From Microvirga solisilvae (GTDB lineage Bacteria; Pseudomonadota; Alphaproteobacteria; Rhizobiales; Beijerinckiaceae): 64,000 nucleotides of DNA. The stretch's first letter is position 1. Each line of letters opens with the position of its first letter. The stretch lies in contig NZ_JAKUCN010000001.1 in NCBI RefSeq assembly GCF_022808595.1, positions 744,001 through 808,000 on the forward strand. The letters are read 5' to 3'. Shown here piece by piece: positions 54,962-63,271 of this stretch. Position numbers and translations under genes: made by a program. The notes beneath the pieces were generated by a model. That model searched no databases, was not told the DNA's origin, and saw only the letters and a program-made list of their open reading frames with translations.

Positions 54962-54990
54962 AAAAGGTCAGGCGGCTTTAAGCCGCCTGA
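54962..54990 (-). terminator. Hairpin with T-tract overlapping the sheath stop codon
   Basis: TCAGGCGGCTT and AAGCCGCCTGA form an 11-bp stem around one base (54968-54990), including the sheath TAA stop. On the minus strand it is followed by CC and TTTT. It lies between sheath and tube genes, so it probably acts as a partial terminator or an mRNA 3'-stabilising element. Confidence 0.5.
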
Positions 54991-56486
54991 TACTGGGCAT
55001 AGATCGTGGCGTTGCCGGCCAGGATATCGAGCGGGTTCACGCGATCGAGCTTCATGCCAAGATTCACGCGGTTGGCGTTGGTCTGGTCGATTTCGACCAC
55101 GAGCCGCTGCGCGAAGCCCTCGTTGTCCTCGAAAATGCCGCGCGCCACCGTGTCCGCATGGGCAGCGATGGTGTCCGCCTTGATATCGTCGGGCGTGGAA
55201 ATTGCCGCGATGTTGTTCGGATTCTTGCGCGCCAGCGCCTTCTGGCTGTGCCGCGTCTGGAGATAGGCGCGGATGTAGCGCAAGCCCGCCATCACCTGGA
55301 ACGGCGCCTGGATATCGCGGAACGTCACGTCGGGCTGGCCCTGCGCGCCAAGGCGACGCGTGGTCACCAGCTTGTCGATCGCGAGCTTGCCGTCCTGCGT
55401 CACGGTCCAGGTCGAGATACCCGACTTGGTGAGCGTGTTGCGGGCCGCATAGCCGAACCAGGTGGTGCGGTCTCGCGGCGGACGCACGCCCTCGACCACA
55501 AGGCCCGTATGGTTGCGGGCGATGTTGCCGTTGGTGTCGTCGAGCAGCCACGGCAGCACGCGGGCATAAATGCCCGCCGCCCATTCCCACGAGGGGGTCG
55601 GCGAGGCCACGCGACCGATGAAGCTCTCGTGCGCGTTGTTGCGCGTGAGGCCGAGGGTGGTGAGCGCGGACAGGTTGCCCGTGGTCACGGTGCAGTGATG
55701 GCCGTAGATCTGCCGATCCCAGGCCCAGCGACCCGCGGTCTCGGACAGGAAGGTTTCGACCGCCGCCACGTTCGCTGCTTCGGAGAAGGGCGAGATGATC
55801 GCGTCGAACGGCTCGTCGCCCAGCGCCGCGAGCAACGCCGAGACGGAGGGAGTGCCGGAGCCGGGCGTCGTTGTCGCGAAGACGAGACGGCCTGCCGGGG
55901 CGAAGATGTTGCCTGGGATGGTGTCAGGAGCGACGACCTCGATTTCCGAGAACAGCGCGCCCTTATGGCGGCAGGTCAGCGTCACCACGTTCGTGGCCGC
56001 CGTTGCTGTATAGGGCAGATAGGCGCCCGTGAGCGGATCGGCGAAGGCATTGATCGCCGCTGCGAGATTCGTGGCCGTGGTATTGGCGGCCTCACCGGCC
56101 GCCACCTGCAGCACGACCTGACGACCCGCGATCTCGACCACGCCCTGCCCGCCCGCCGCCGGCATGGTGCCGATGGTGATGGTGCGGATCTCTGCAGTAC
56201 CGGTTTCGGGAACCACGCCGATCCAGAATTCCTGCGCGGGCGCATTCATGCGCGCCACGCGGAAGGTCTCATAGAGTTGGCCGGGGCCGACGAGGGCGAG
56301 CGCATCGTTCGCGTTGCCGCAGACCGCGAAGGTGTTGTCCGCCAGCGAGCCGGCAGCAGTCTTGTGGCCGAGGATGATCACGCGAGCGTTGCTCTCGTAA
56401 GCACCGCCGGAATTGATCTCGAAGGTGGTGATCGGCGCCACAAGGCCCGACCCGGGAATGGAATTGAAAAGAACGCCACCGCTCAT
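54978..56486 (-). CDS. Contractile tail sheath protein (Mu gpL)
   Basis: This 502-residue protein begins SGGVLFNSIPGSGLVAPITTFEINSGGAY, matching sheath starts, and has the family core RPPRDRTTWFGYAARNTLTKSGISTWTV and the C-terminal VEIDQTNANRVNLGMKLDRVNPLDIL. The middle insertion (residues about 120-240) is a variable outer domain. Its presence shows that the phage is a myovirus. Confidence 0.93.
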   Translation of the reverse strand: MSGGVLFNSIPGSGLVAPITTFEINSGGAYESNARVIILGHKTAAGSLADNTFAVCGNANDALALVGPGQLYETFRVARMNAPAQEFWIGVVPETGTAEIRTITIGTMPAAGGQGVVEIAGRQVVLQVAAGEAANTTATNLAAAINAFADPLTGAYLPYTATAATNVVTLTCRHKGALFSEIEVVAPDTIPGNIFAPAGRLVFATTTPGSGTPSVSALLAALGDEPFDAIISPFSEAANVAAVETFLSETAGRWAWDRQIYGHHCTVTTGNLSALTTLGLTRNNAHESFIGRVASPTPSWEWAAGIYARVLPWLLDDTNGNIARNHTGLVVEGVRPPRDRTTWFGYAARNTLTKSGISTWTVTQDGKLAIDKLVTTRRLGAQGQPDVTFRDIQAPFQVMAGLRYIRAYLQTRHSQKALARKNPNNIAAISTPDDIKADTIAAHADTVARGIFEDNEGFAQRLVVEIDQTNANRVNLGMKLDRVNPLDILAGNATIYAQYQAA

Positions 56487-56516
56487 GGTCGGGGATCTCC
56501 TGTTGCTCGAAGCGGG

Positions 56517-56750
56517 TTAGGTGCGCGCGGCGGCGCGGGTGGGTTTCTCGGAGGGGGCCTCTGCCGGGGCTGTCGCGGCTTTGATCTCGTCATCGGTCGC
56601 GCGAACCAGCGAGCCGTCGGCGAGGCAGCCGAACCAGAAGGGGTCGGCGTCGTCGACCTTGTGCAGGCCTGCCGGGAAGAACGCGCCCGGCACGCCGGGC
56701 AAAGGAAGCTTGTGCTCGGGATCGCCGAGCTTGACGAAGGTGTCTGCCAT
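56517..56750 (-). CDS. DUF2635 protein (Mu gp38-like)
   Basis: This 77-residue protein has the short beta pattern FVKLGDPEHKLPLPG, then FFPAGLHKVDDADPFWFGCLADGSL of the DUF2635 family, with an Ala/Pro-rich tail. In Mu-type phages this small gene always precedes the sheath; its function is unknown. Confidence 0.75.
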   Translation of the reverse strand: MADTFVKLGDPEHKLPLPGVPGAFFPAGLHKVDDADPFWFGCLADGSLVRATDDEIKAATAPAEAPSEKPTRAAART

Positions 56751-56759
56751 GGAAGGGCC

Positions 56760-57527
56760 TCAGGTGGTGGGAATGGTGCCGGTGACGTCGGGCTCAGCCG
56801 GATCGGGCTCGGCCTTGCCGACCCAGCCCTTGAAGTCGATGCCTGCGAGAGACGGGAGATCGGGAGGACCCGCGAGACCTGCAGCCGCCAGGGCCTCGCA
56901 GATCTTGCGCCCGTAGGATCCAGGCGGCAATTCTTTCGCGACGCTGCGCAGCGGTTCCGGCAAACGGTCGAGGCCTGTCGCCGTGGGATCGCCCAAGTCG
57001 AACGAAGGCTTGACGCCCACGGTAAGGCTCAACCGCCGCGCATTGAGGCGCGAGTCGGTGTCAGCGTCGCGGAAAGTGTGCGTTTCCCGTTTGGTGAAGG
57101 ATTTCACCACATGCCGAAGCGGGCCATCGGTGAGACCGTGGCGAAGAGCATGCATGATCTGCCCGCACAACAGATCAAGGCGCGCCTCGATCTGCGGATT
57201 GGTCACGGCATAAAATGCCAATTCACCGGCCGTCGCGCCGGCTGGCGCAAGCCTCATCGGGACCACCGACTCGAATGACAGGGTCACCGTGGCATCGGCG
57301 CCGTTCATAATATCGACGCCGGACCCGTAAGGCTGTGCCTCATCGTCATCGGTAAAGACGCCGGTGAGCGGCTGCTTGTCCGCAATCATGCGCTGATCGG
57401 TCGGCTCGATTTGGCTGTCGAGAATGAATGGACCAGAAAGGGTCGGCCACGGCGCATCCGCCGCCTTGGCGGAAGGCGCCAGCGTCTCGATGGCAGCGAG
57501 GCGCAACGCCAATCGTGCGAAATCCAT
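56760..57527 (-). CDS. Head-tail/neck region protein, probable Mu gp37-like
   Basis: This 255-residue protein lies at the position of the Mu neck/tail-terminator genes. Visible features are MDFARLALRLAAIETLAPS, SVVPMRLAPAGATAGELAFYAVTNPQIEARLDLL and GLTDGPLRHVVKSFTKRETHTFRDADTD. The order suggests a tail terminator or neck protein, but no motif proves it. It is coupled to the preceding gene by a one-base overlap. Confidence 0.65.
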   Translation of the reverse strand: MDFARLALRLAAIETLAPSAKAADAPWPTLSGPFILDSQIEPTDQRMIADKQPLTGVFTDDDEAQPYGSGVDIMNGADATVTLSFESVVPMRLAPAGATAGELAFYAVTNPQIEARLDLLCGQIMHALRHGLTDGPLRHVVKSFTKRETHTFRDADTDSRLNARRLSLTVGVKPSFDLGDPTATGLDRLPEPLRSVAKELPPGSYGRKICEALAAAGLAGPPDLPSLAGIDFKGWVGKAEPDPAEPDVTGTIPTT

Positions 57528-57928
57528 CAGGCCACCTCGTTCAAGCGCACCCGGTCGCGGGCACCGCCGTCCGGCATGATCTCGGCGATGATCCAGATCT
57601 TGCCGGGCCGGTCGGCACGGAGCAGGCGATCACCCTTCATCAGGTCGTACGGCAGTTGCCCGCGCCTGATCGAGGCGAAGACCTCCTGCGCCGCGTGCCC
57701 GAGTCTGAACCCACTTGGCCGGCTACCACCGACACCATTATCGCCTGCATTTACGCGAGCGTCCTGTATGTCCCAGACCGCAACCAGACCAGCCGCAAGG
57801 GGCCTGTCCGGATCAGACATCGGCTCGCCGTTCACGGGCGTGGTCATCGGCTGCAAAGTGCAAACCGTTCCGAAGACCCGGTCATGAGCCAGCGCCATTC
57901 GGATTTCGTGTTTTTCAAAAACGTTCAT
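57527..57928 (-). CDS. Head-tail connector-type protein
   Basis: This 133-residue protein starts at 57928, overlapping the upstream stop by ATGA. It is mostly beta (VFGTVCTLQPMTTPVNG, LVAVWDIQDARVNAG, IWIIAEIMPDGGARDRVRLNEVA). The size and place between GPZ and neck genes suggest a head closure or connector subunit. No family is recognised with confidence. Confidence 0.6.
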   Translation of the reverse strand: MNVFEKHEIRMALAHDRVFGTVCTLQPMTTPVNGEPMSDPDRPLAAGLVAVWDIQDARVNAGDNGVGGSRPSGFRLGHAAQEVFASIRRGQLPYDLMKGDRLLRADRPGKIWIIAEIMPDGGARDRVRLNEVA

Positions 57929-58509
57929 CCGCGCGGCGCCCATCCGTTCATGATCGCATCGATTTCATGCAGGATGTTCGGGATCAGCCGGGCCTCCGCA
58001 GTAGAGCGAAACACGCCGATTGCTGGATCCTCCAGCATCCGTTCGGGAACCGCTGGACCCTCTTGCTTTTCCAAAGGAGTTCGCTTGGCGCTCGTGCGCA
58101 ACCAGACCTGGGGCCCGATCTTGAGCGCACGACGGGTGGGGAAACGACCGCCCTTGATGAAGCTACCCTTGAGAACCTTGCGCTGCCCATCCGCTGTGTG
58201 GGAGACGCCGGATCGGGTTTCCCGGGCATTGAAATGAATCAGCGGGATCGGACCACCGAAGCCGATAACCCGATACTCCATGCGGTCGTAATTTGCGCGG
58301 CGCACTCGAATGCGCTTGCGGACGACGCCGACCTTGAGCCCCATCTGCTTCGCGATGGCGCGCACGTAAGGCGTGCGGCCCTTGTCGCCGGTCTTGTTGA
58401 TACCGCGCCGGATCGCGTGTGGGGCTTGGTTGCCGACCTTCAAAAGGTCCCGTTCAATCGGACGCAGGGTGTCCAGATCGATATCGACGACAACCACGCC
58501 GTTGCTCAT
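57925..58509 (-). CDS. Minor tail protein Z homologue (lambda gpZ)
   Basis: This 194-residue protein matches Minor_tail_Z (PF06763): DLLKVGNQAPHAIRRGINKTGDKGRTPYVRAIAKQMG, then VRKRIRVRRANYDRMEYRVIGFGG and ALKIGPQVWLRTSAKRTPLEKQEGPAVPERML. In lambda gpZ completes the tail; here it lies between head and tail modules. The strongly basic N-half is family-typical. Confidence 0.85.
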   Translation of the reverse strand: MSNGVVVVDIDLDTLRPIERDLLKVGNQAPHAIRRGINKTGDKGRTPYVRAIAKQMGLKVGVVRKRIRVRRANYDRMEYRVIGFGGPIPLIHFNARETRSGVSHTADGQRKVLKGSFIKGGRFPTRRALKIGPQVWLRTSAKRTPLEKQEGPAVPERMLEDPAIGVFRSTAEARLIPNILHEIDAIMNGWAPRG

Positions 58510-58709
58510 CGCACCCGCCTCAACAAGGACGCCGCACCGGATTGGATGCGCTGCGCGATGGCACCGCGGTCCTGAATCATCGAGGAGACGATGAACGCCG
58601 CGCTTTTCGCGGCGTTCGCCATCTCTCCGGTTTTTACCTCCCGCACAAAGCGGGTAGCCGCCGCGCCGCGTTCGGCGCAGCGGCAGGGTTTACGAGGCGC
58701 TGTCGTCAT
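58506..58709 (-). CDS. Possible small ORF between capsid module and minor tail protein
   Basis: A 67-residue frame joins the two flanking genes. Its stop overlaps the GPZ start as ATGA, the coupling style used throughout this operon, and its first ATG lies inside the end of the preceding gene. An internal ATG at 58622 (MANAAKSAAFIVSSMIQ) has GGAG close by. The encoded protein is helical and basic. The segment also holds a perfect 10-bp inverted repeat (58593-58617), so the conserved feature may be RNA structure instead. Confidence 0.35.
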   Translation of the reverse strand: MTTAPRKPCRCAERGAAATRFVREVKTGEMANAAKSAAFIVSSMIQDRGAIAQRIQSGAASLLRRVR

Positions 58710-58890
58710 GGCTGGCGTCGGGCTCCGGCTTGGCGGCGGCCGGTTGCGACCGCGCCTTTTTCGGTCCGGCACCCTCGGCACCCTTGTCGGACGCCTCCGG
58801 GGCGGGCTCACTGTCGTCCTCGTATGAGGAGCCGACGGCAAGGAACTTGCCGCCGTAATAGCCTGCCTCGGTCACGGTTTTACGCGCCAT
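58690..58890 (-). CDS. Small phage protein downstream of major capsid gene
   Basis: This 66-residue protein starts at 58890 (AAGGGAG upstream), 2 bp after the capsid stop. It begins MARKTVTEAGYYGGKFLAVG and then becomes an acidic, Pro/Ala-rich low-complexity tail (EDDSEPAPEASDKGAEG). The conserved N-terminus with disordered tail is typical of small proteins encoded behind lambda-like capsid genes. Function unknown. Confidence 0.65.
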   Translation of the reverse strand: MARKTVTEAGYYGGKFLAVGSSYEDDSEPAPEASDKGAEGAGPKKARSQPAAAKPEPDASHDDSAS

Positions 58891-58892
58891 CT

Positions 58893-59918
58893 TCAGGACT
58901 CCCTTGCCGAAAGCAGCATCTCGGGCCGCGTGCAGATGAACAGCGGATAGCTGTAGAGCTCCACCCGGCGGAAGGCATCGCGACCGGACGGATCGGGCAG
59001 CACTAGGCCATAGAGCGGCTCGCCGCGCTGGTTCACATAGGGGAAGAATTCCGCCGGAGCCCAGCCGACCTGGAAAGCACCGCGCGCGCCGATCGGGAAG
59101 AACTTGCACTTCGTCGATTCGATCGCCAACGTGGTGCCGTCGTCAGTGCCCTGGTAGTTGATGAAGACAATACCTTCGATCTCCACCGAAGAATAACCGT
59201 CGATATTCTCCAGGGACGCCGCGCGTTCGGTGCCGAGCTTCGTTTCCTTGATCTGCTTATGGTTGACCAAGGCGTCGAAGAAGCTGTCGCCGCAGAGCGC
59301 ACCCACCTTCGTGCCCGGCGTCCAAACACCCTTGGCGGCCTTCTTCATGGCGCGCTTGATGTCGCGGCACTTCTTGCGGACGTCGGTGGCTTCGGTTCCG
59401 AGCGCGAAGTTGACTTCGGCGGGCGGAGAGATGCCCCACTCGGAGAACCAATTGTTGATCACCGACGTGCCGTCGGCATCGTAAACCGTGCCGAGGACCG
59501 CGCCCAGGCGCATGTGCTCCCAGGTCAGTTCCATGTCGTCCGTGATGGCTCCGACGCGGTCGGCCACCTCGGTCTGGACTTCCTTTAACTGCTCTTCACC
59601 CGGAAGAGCCGCAACACCCTGCAGTTCGTAGGCATAGATGGACGACCCCTTCGCGAGCCGCTTGACGCGGAAGTCGCGCAGGTCGGCCCCTTCGGGGATC
59701 AACTCTTCAGGAGCCGCGCCCAACTCCGAGGTCGGAATCAGGGACAGCGTTCCCTCCTTCTTCGCGATCCCGATGGTCCGCGAGCGGGAATAGATCGGCT
59801 GGAACAGGTTCAGCGAGCCAAGAAGCTGCGGCTTGTGATCGACCTTGCGGACGACCTCCTCGTTCAGTTCGACGACGCTGAAGGCGTCATTGTCAAACAG
59901 GTTCAACACGGTGCTCAT
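58893..59918 (-). CDS. Major capsid protein (lambda gpE family)
   Basis: This 341-residue protein starts at the ATG at 59918 with GGAG 10 nt upstream. It matches Phage_cap_E: VLNLFDNDAFSVVELNE, then SRSRTIGIAKKEGTLSLIPTSE near the N-terminus and YVNQRGEPLYGLVLPDPSGRDAF at the end. It builds the icosahedral shell with the HK97 fold. It lies between decoration and connector genes. Confidence 0.93.
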   Translation of the reverse strand: MSTVLNLFDNDAFSVVELNEEVVRKVDHKPQLLGSLNLFQPIYSRSRTIGIAKKEGTLSLIPTSELGAAPEELIPEGADLRDFRVKRLAKGSSIYAYELQGVAALPGEEQLKEVQTEVADRVGAITDDMELTWEHMRLGAVLGTVYDADGTSVINNWFSEWGISPPAEVNFALGTEATDVRKKCRDIKRAMKKAAKGVWTPGTKVGALCGDSFFDALVNHKQIKETKLGTERAASLENIDGYSSVEIEGIVFINYQGTDDGTTLAIESTKCKFFPIGARGAFQVGWAPAEFFPYVNQRGEPLYGLVLPDPSGRDAFRRVELYSYPLFICTRPEMLLSARES

Positions 59919-59931
59919 AGGCAAGGCTCCT

Positions 59932-60300
59932 TCAGCGGGCGATGATGCCGCGCGACGCGAGGTTCGCGATCTGGGTGTTCTTGGCGGCGTCCAGCGTGCC
60001 GTCCGGCCACACGAGGGCGGCGGCGCTGACTTCGGCGTGGCGTGCCGTAATCACGACACGGGCGTCGGCAGAGGCTGCCTTTGCATCGGCGAAGAGAACG
60101 GCAACGGCCGTTTGCGATCCGTCAGAGGCCGAGCCATTCCAGCGGACGTACTTACCGGATGCAGTGATCTTCCCGAGCACGGCACCGGCCGCCAGATCGG
60201 CACCGGCGGCGATGATCACCTGCTCACGGGAGAGATGACCGTTGGCCTCGGAGACGAGGTAGTGGGCCGGACGCTTGAGGTTTTCTGTCAAAACAGTCAT
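59932..60300 (-). CDS. Head decoration protein (lambda gpD family)
   Basis: This 122-residue protein contains REQVIIAAGADLAAGAVLGKIT and a beta-rich core with VRWNGSASDGSQTAVAVLFADAK, the family pattern, plus the C-terminal AKNTQIANLASRGIIAR. Trimers stabilise the expanded capsid. Gene order protease/scaffold - D - E is that of lambda. Confidence 0.92.
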   Translation of the reverse strand: MTVLTENLKRPAHYLVSEANGHLSREQVIIAAGADLAAGAVLGKITASGKYVRWNGSASDGSQTAVAVLFADAKAASADARVVITARHAEVSAAALVWPDGTLDAAKNTQIANLASRGIIAR

Positions 60301-60318
60301 GTCTTCTCGCTCCTCGTC

Positions 60319-60678
60319 TTAAGCGCCGCGACGCTTGTTGGTCTTGGCCACGACATCGCCCCAAGAAGACTTGGCCTTTTCGCGGCCAAGGCCTGGAGCA
60401 GCGAGGCCCGCAGCAGCCGTGCGGCGGGCTGCATGTGCTTCTGGGGTTTGTTCCTGGCCCTCGCCTGGGTCGGCGGCCTTGGCAGCCTTCGCGAGAGCGG
60501 CGATGGCGGCTTCGGCGGCCATATCGGTGTCATAGGCAAAATGCTCAGCCAGTTCCTGACGGCCCTTAGCCTCCTCAGCCGTCATGATCGCCTTAATCCG
60601 AGCCTGCGCCGCCTTAGCGGCATCGGCTTTGGCACCCTCGATTTCAGCGGTGGGTGCGCCCGCATTCTGAACCGTCAT
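60319..60678 (-). CDS. Nested head scaffold protein (lambda Nu3 analogue)
   Basis: Inside the protease gene, in the same frame, an ATG at 60678 is preceded by CAGGAG with a 6-nt spacer, an excellent ribosome-binding site that the full-length protein does not need. Translation from here gives 119 residues (MTVQNAGAPTAEIEGAKADA...), highly helical and Ala-rich as scaffolds are. Lambda makes Nu3 the same way within gene C. That this occurs here is inferred from the initiation site and composition. Confidence 0.7.
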   Translation of the reverse strand: MTVQNAGAPTAEIEGAKADAAKAAQARIKAIMTAEEAKGRQELAEHFAYDTDMAAEAAIAALAKAAKAADPGEGQEQTPEAHAARRTAAAGLAAPGLGREKAKSSWGDVVAKTNKRRGA

Positions 60679-61350
60679 GGATTGCTCCTGGGTTTGACGG
60701 GGTTGGTGAGCGGACGCGGCCGCTCGGGCACTGGCCTCGGCAAGAGACCAATTCTTTCGTTTGGCCATTGCCGTCAGTCGTGACGGCGCGTTGGCGAAAA
60801 CGCGATAATCGAAGGCTGCAAAGGCTTTGGCCTTTGTACTGTCGCTTTCATCGGCATAACCGTGTTCGACGGCCTCATCGGCATCGAGCCAGAGCTCTTC
60901 CTTCATAGCCTCGCGAACGGCTTGAACATCGTTGCCGGAACGCTCGGCATAGATGGAAGCCATCTGTGCCGCCATCTTCTCAAGTGTGGAGGCGTGCTTT
61001 TCATGATCGGAGGCTGTGCCGTACGTGATCCCCGACGGATCATGGATCATCATCAGGGTGCCGGCCCGCATACGGATGGTGTCGCCAGCCATTGCGATCA
61101 GCGAGGCCGATGATGCCGCGATTCCATCGACCTGGACGGTCACGTGTCCCTTGTGGGCCACGAGCGCGTTGTAAATCGCGGTGCCGGCGTCGACGTAACC
61201 GCCTCCGGAATTGATACGCACAGTGATATCCGCATCGCGGCCGACCTCGGTGAGCGCCTCCACGACCTCCTTGTCAGTGAAGCCCTGCTCCCAAAAATTG
61301 TCGCCAACGAACCCGTAGAGCACGAGCTCGCCGTTCTGAAGAACGGACAT
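60319..61350 (-). CDS. ClpP-type prohead protease with C-terminal scaffold region
   Basis: This 343-residue protein starts at 61350 (AAGGA 8 nt upstream). The N-terminal 190 residues form a ClpP-like serine protease: S80 in GIAASSAS, H103 in MMIHDPSG and D167 in HGYADE. It cleaves the scaffold and itself during head maturation. Residues 225-343 are Ala/Lys/Glu-rich and helical (AEIEGAKADAAKAAQARIKAIM), the character of a scaffold. This part has its own ribosome-binding site (see the nested gene). It corresponds to lambda gpC. Confidence 0.92.
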   Translation of the reverse strand: MSVLQNGELVLYGFVGDNFWEQGFTDKEVVEALTEVGRDADITVRINSGGGYVDAGTAIYNALVAHKGHVTVQVDGIAASSASLIAMAGDTIRMRAGTLMMIHDPSGITYGTASDHEKHASTLEKMAAQMASIYAERSGNDVQAVREAMKEELWLDADEAVEHGYADESDSTKAKAFAAFDYRVFANAPSRLTAMAKRKNWSLAEASARAAASAHQPRQTQEQSMTVQNAGAPTAEIEGAKADAAKAAQARIKAIMTAEEAKGRQELAEHFAYDTDMAAEAAIAALAKAAKAADPGEGQEQTPEAHAARRTAAAGLAAPGLGREKAKSSWGDVVAKTNKRRGA

Positions 61351-61361
61351 GGTGTATTTCC

Positions 61362-61607
61362 TTAGTAACTGCGGAAGCGCATGGACTTCGCAAAGCGGGC
61401 ACGCTTTGGAGCCTCGCCCTTGGAGATCGCGCACTCCCGATCGTAGTATTCGATCAGGCGGTCCAAGCGGGCGGGATCCGCCTTGTGGTAGCGGATCTCC
61501 TTTTCACCGAAGCGGGTCGAGGCGACCGCCTCTCCCGTTGCGATGGCCACCTGGATTTCACGCAAGCGCGCGGCCTCTGCGCATGGATTGACAGGGCCGC
61601 TGCTCAT
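61362..61607 (-). CDS. gpW-like head-tail connector protein
   Basis: This 81-residue protein starts at 61607, overlapping the portal stop by ATGA. It has two helices around a short hairpin: ARLREIQVAIATGEAVASTRFGEKEIRYHKADPARLDRLIEYYDREC, the pattern of lambda gpW (helix, basic beta-hairpin, helix). gpW closes the portal after packaging. The basic C-terminus (PKRARFAKSMRFRSY) is longer than in lambda. Confidence 0.85.
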   Translation of the reverse strand: MSSGPVNPCAEAARLREIQVAIATGEAVASTRFGEKEIRYHKADPARLDRLIEYYDRECAISKGEAPKRARFAKSMRFRSY

Positions 61608-63271
61608 GATTGTCTCCTGGCTTGCGGCTTCGGATCGGGCTCGCCGGATCCTCCACCACCTCGGATTCGCTCGAAGACATTCGGAAGACCGGCCTCTCTC
61701 AGCATCTCGGCTTCGCGCTTGCGCTGAGCGATGACATCGACCACATCCTGCCCGTTCTCCGCGCACTCGATCTCGAGTGTCGACGTTCCATTCTGCAGGC
61801 GCTCGGTCTGAGCCTCTGCACTCTTCTTGTCGTCAGCGGTTGGTTTTGCTGGGCCCTGCCATTCCGCCCAAGTGATGGCGTCGCTATACGCCAGGAAGGC
61901 ACGGTATCCGCCTTTCAAGGGAATGCGACCCGAGCCGATCTCCTCATCCAGCCAACTTTCGTAGACCGCCTGGTATATCGGGGCCGCTATCCGCTTGCGG
62001 CGGCGCAGCACGATCGGCCAGATCGAGGCTGTTTCCATGCGGGTGCTGGAATAGGTCGCATCCGAATGGTCCATCGCATAGGATGGATAGGTGACACCAA
62101 TCGCTCGCGCCGTCTCTCGCTTGAGATCGTTCGAGAACGGCAGATAATCGCTTCCCGGCGTGCTGGGCGTCAGCAGTTCAAGTTTTTCACCAGGTGCCAG
62201 GTGCGAAACCCGCGCCGCGCCGTCCAAAGACAAGTTGCTTTCTTTCGCCTTGTCGAGACGTGCCCCGAAATACCCCAGAAGATCCTCAACGAGGTCGTCG
62301 TCGTCTAGCGTGGAGAGGGCCTCAAAGGCATCCTTGCTGGGTTCCGGAGAAGTCAGCGTCGCGGCAAACACGGTCTGCAGGATCGCTGTCGCCAGCGTGG
62401 CCTCGTGAAGTTGATGCGCGTTCGCCTGCGTGCGCAGAGCCGACGCAATCACCGACACGCCGCGCACATCCTCCGCATCCCAAGGATCGAAGGCATGCAC
62501 CACAAGCGTCCGGCCTTCGGCATCTCGCGCGCGATAGTCGCGTTTGACCTCGATGCCGCTCTCGCGTTCCTTGAAGCGATAGGCAATCGGACGGCCGTTG
62601 GCGTCGTGGATGACACCGGAATGCAGCCCTTCCGCCTCATTGGTATCGCGCACCAGGCGGTGCGGTGAGGTCAGGCAGAGCTTGGTGCCTGTCTGGATGC
62701 CATAGGGGCGCCGTTCTTCCGGAGAGAAAAACGAAATCACGCCGATGGCCTCGCCAAAGGCGATCGAGTGCCGCAGGGCCACGTCGACCAATTGGTCCAG
62801 CGTGAACTTGCCCCGCGCATCGACCTCCGCCGGGCTTTCCGCGTACCGGCGCCAGCGGTTCTTAACGAGTTTGATCCATGCGGCGGCCTCCTCATCGGAG
62901 TACCCGAGTGCGGCGAGATCCGGCGCTGGCCTAAGCTTCAGGCCTTCCCCGACAGTGTCGGCCAGAACCTGATCGACGGCGCCTTTGAGATGCCCCGAGT
63001 TCTGGATGAAATCGAGCGCGAGGCCAGAGATGCGATCCCAGACACGGCGGATTTCGTCGCGGCTTTCGAAAAGGCTCGCTCGACGCATGGACAGAACGCC
63101 GGTCGAGCTGTCACGCAGCCATCGCGCCGTGGAACGGCGGACGGTGCCAGCCAGAGTCTTGCTGGGGCCCTTTGCCGGGGTCTTCTTTTTCGCGGGCCGC
63201 GGCGAAGCGGCCGCAGAACGAGCGGCAGATTTGGATCCGCCCTTCGTCCTGGGTTTGGTCGCTACGCTCAT
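61604..63271 (-). CDS. Portal protein (lambda gpB family)
   Basis: This 555-residue protein starts at 63271, overlapping the terminase stop by ATGA. After a Lys/Arg/Ala-rich N-terminus it shows the lambda portal features: IQNSGHLKGAVDQVLADTVGEGLKLRP, HALRHSIAFGEAIGVISF-type core, LVVHAFDPWDAEDVRGVSVIASAL and MDHSDATYSSTRMETASIWPIVLRRRKRIAAPIYQAVYESWL. It forms the dodecameric DNA channel. Confidence 0.93.
   Translation of the reverse strand: MSVATKPRTKGGSKSAARSAAASPRPAKKKTPAKGPSKTLAGTVRRSTARWLRDSSTGVLSMRRASLFESRDEIRRVWDRISGLALDFIQNSGHLKGAVDQVLADTVGEGLKLRPAPDLAALGYSDEEAAAWIKLVKNRWRRYAESPAEVDARGKFTLDQLVDVALRHSIAFGEAIGVISFFSPEERRPYGIQTGTKLCLTSPHRLVRDTNEAEGLHSGVIHDANGRPIAYRFKERESGIEVKRDYRARDAEGRTLVVHAFDPWDAEDVRGVSVIASALRTQANAHQLHEATLATAILQTVFAATLTSPEPSKDAFEALSTLDDDDLVEDLLGYFGARLDKAKESNLSLDGAARVSHLAPGEKLELLTPSTPGSDYLPFSNDLKRETARAIGVTYPSYAMDHSDATYSSTRMETASIWPIVLRRRKRIAAPIYQAVYESWLDEEIGSGRIPLKGGYRAFLAYSDAITWAEWQGPAKPTADDKKSAEAQTERLQNGTSTLEIECAENGQDVVDVIAQRKREAEMLREAGLPNVFERIRGGGGSGEPDPKPQARRQS

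Noticed and set aside
54789-57278. 829-codon plus-strand frame across the sheath and neck genes
   Set aside because: It is antisense to the tube, sheath and neck genes, is rich in Arg and Gly with no recognisable fold, and arises from high GC at third codon positions.
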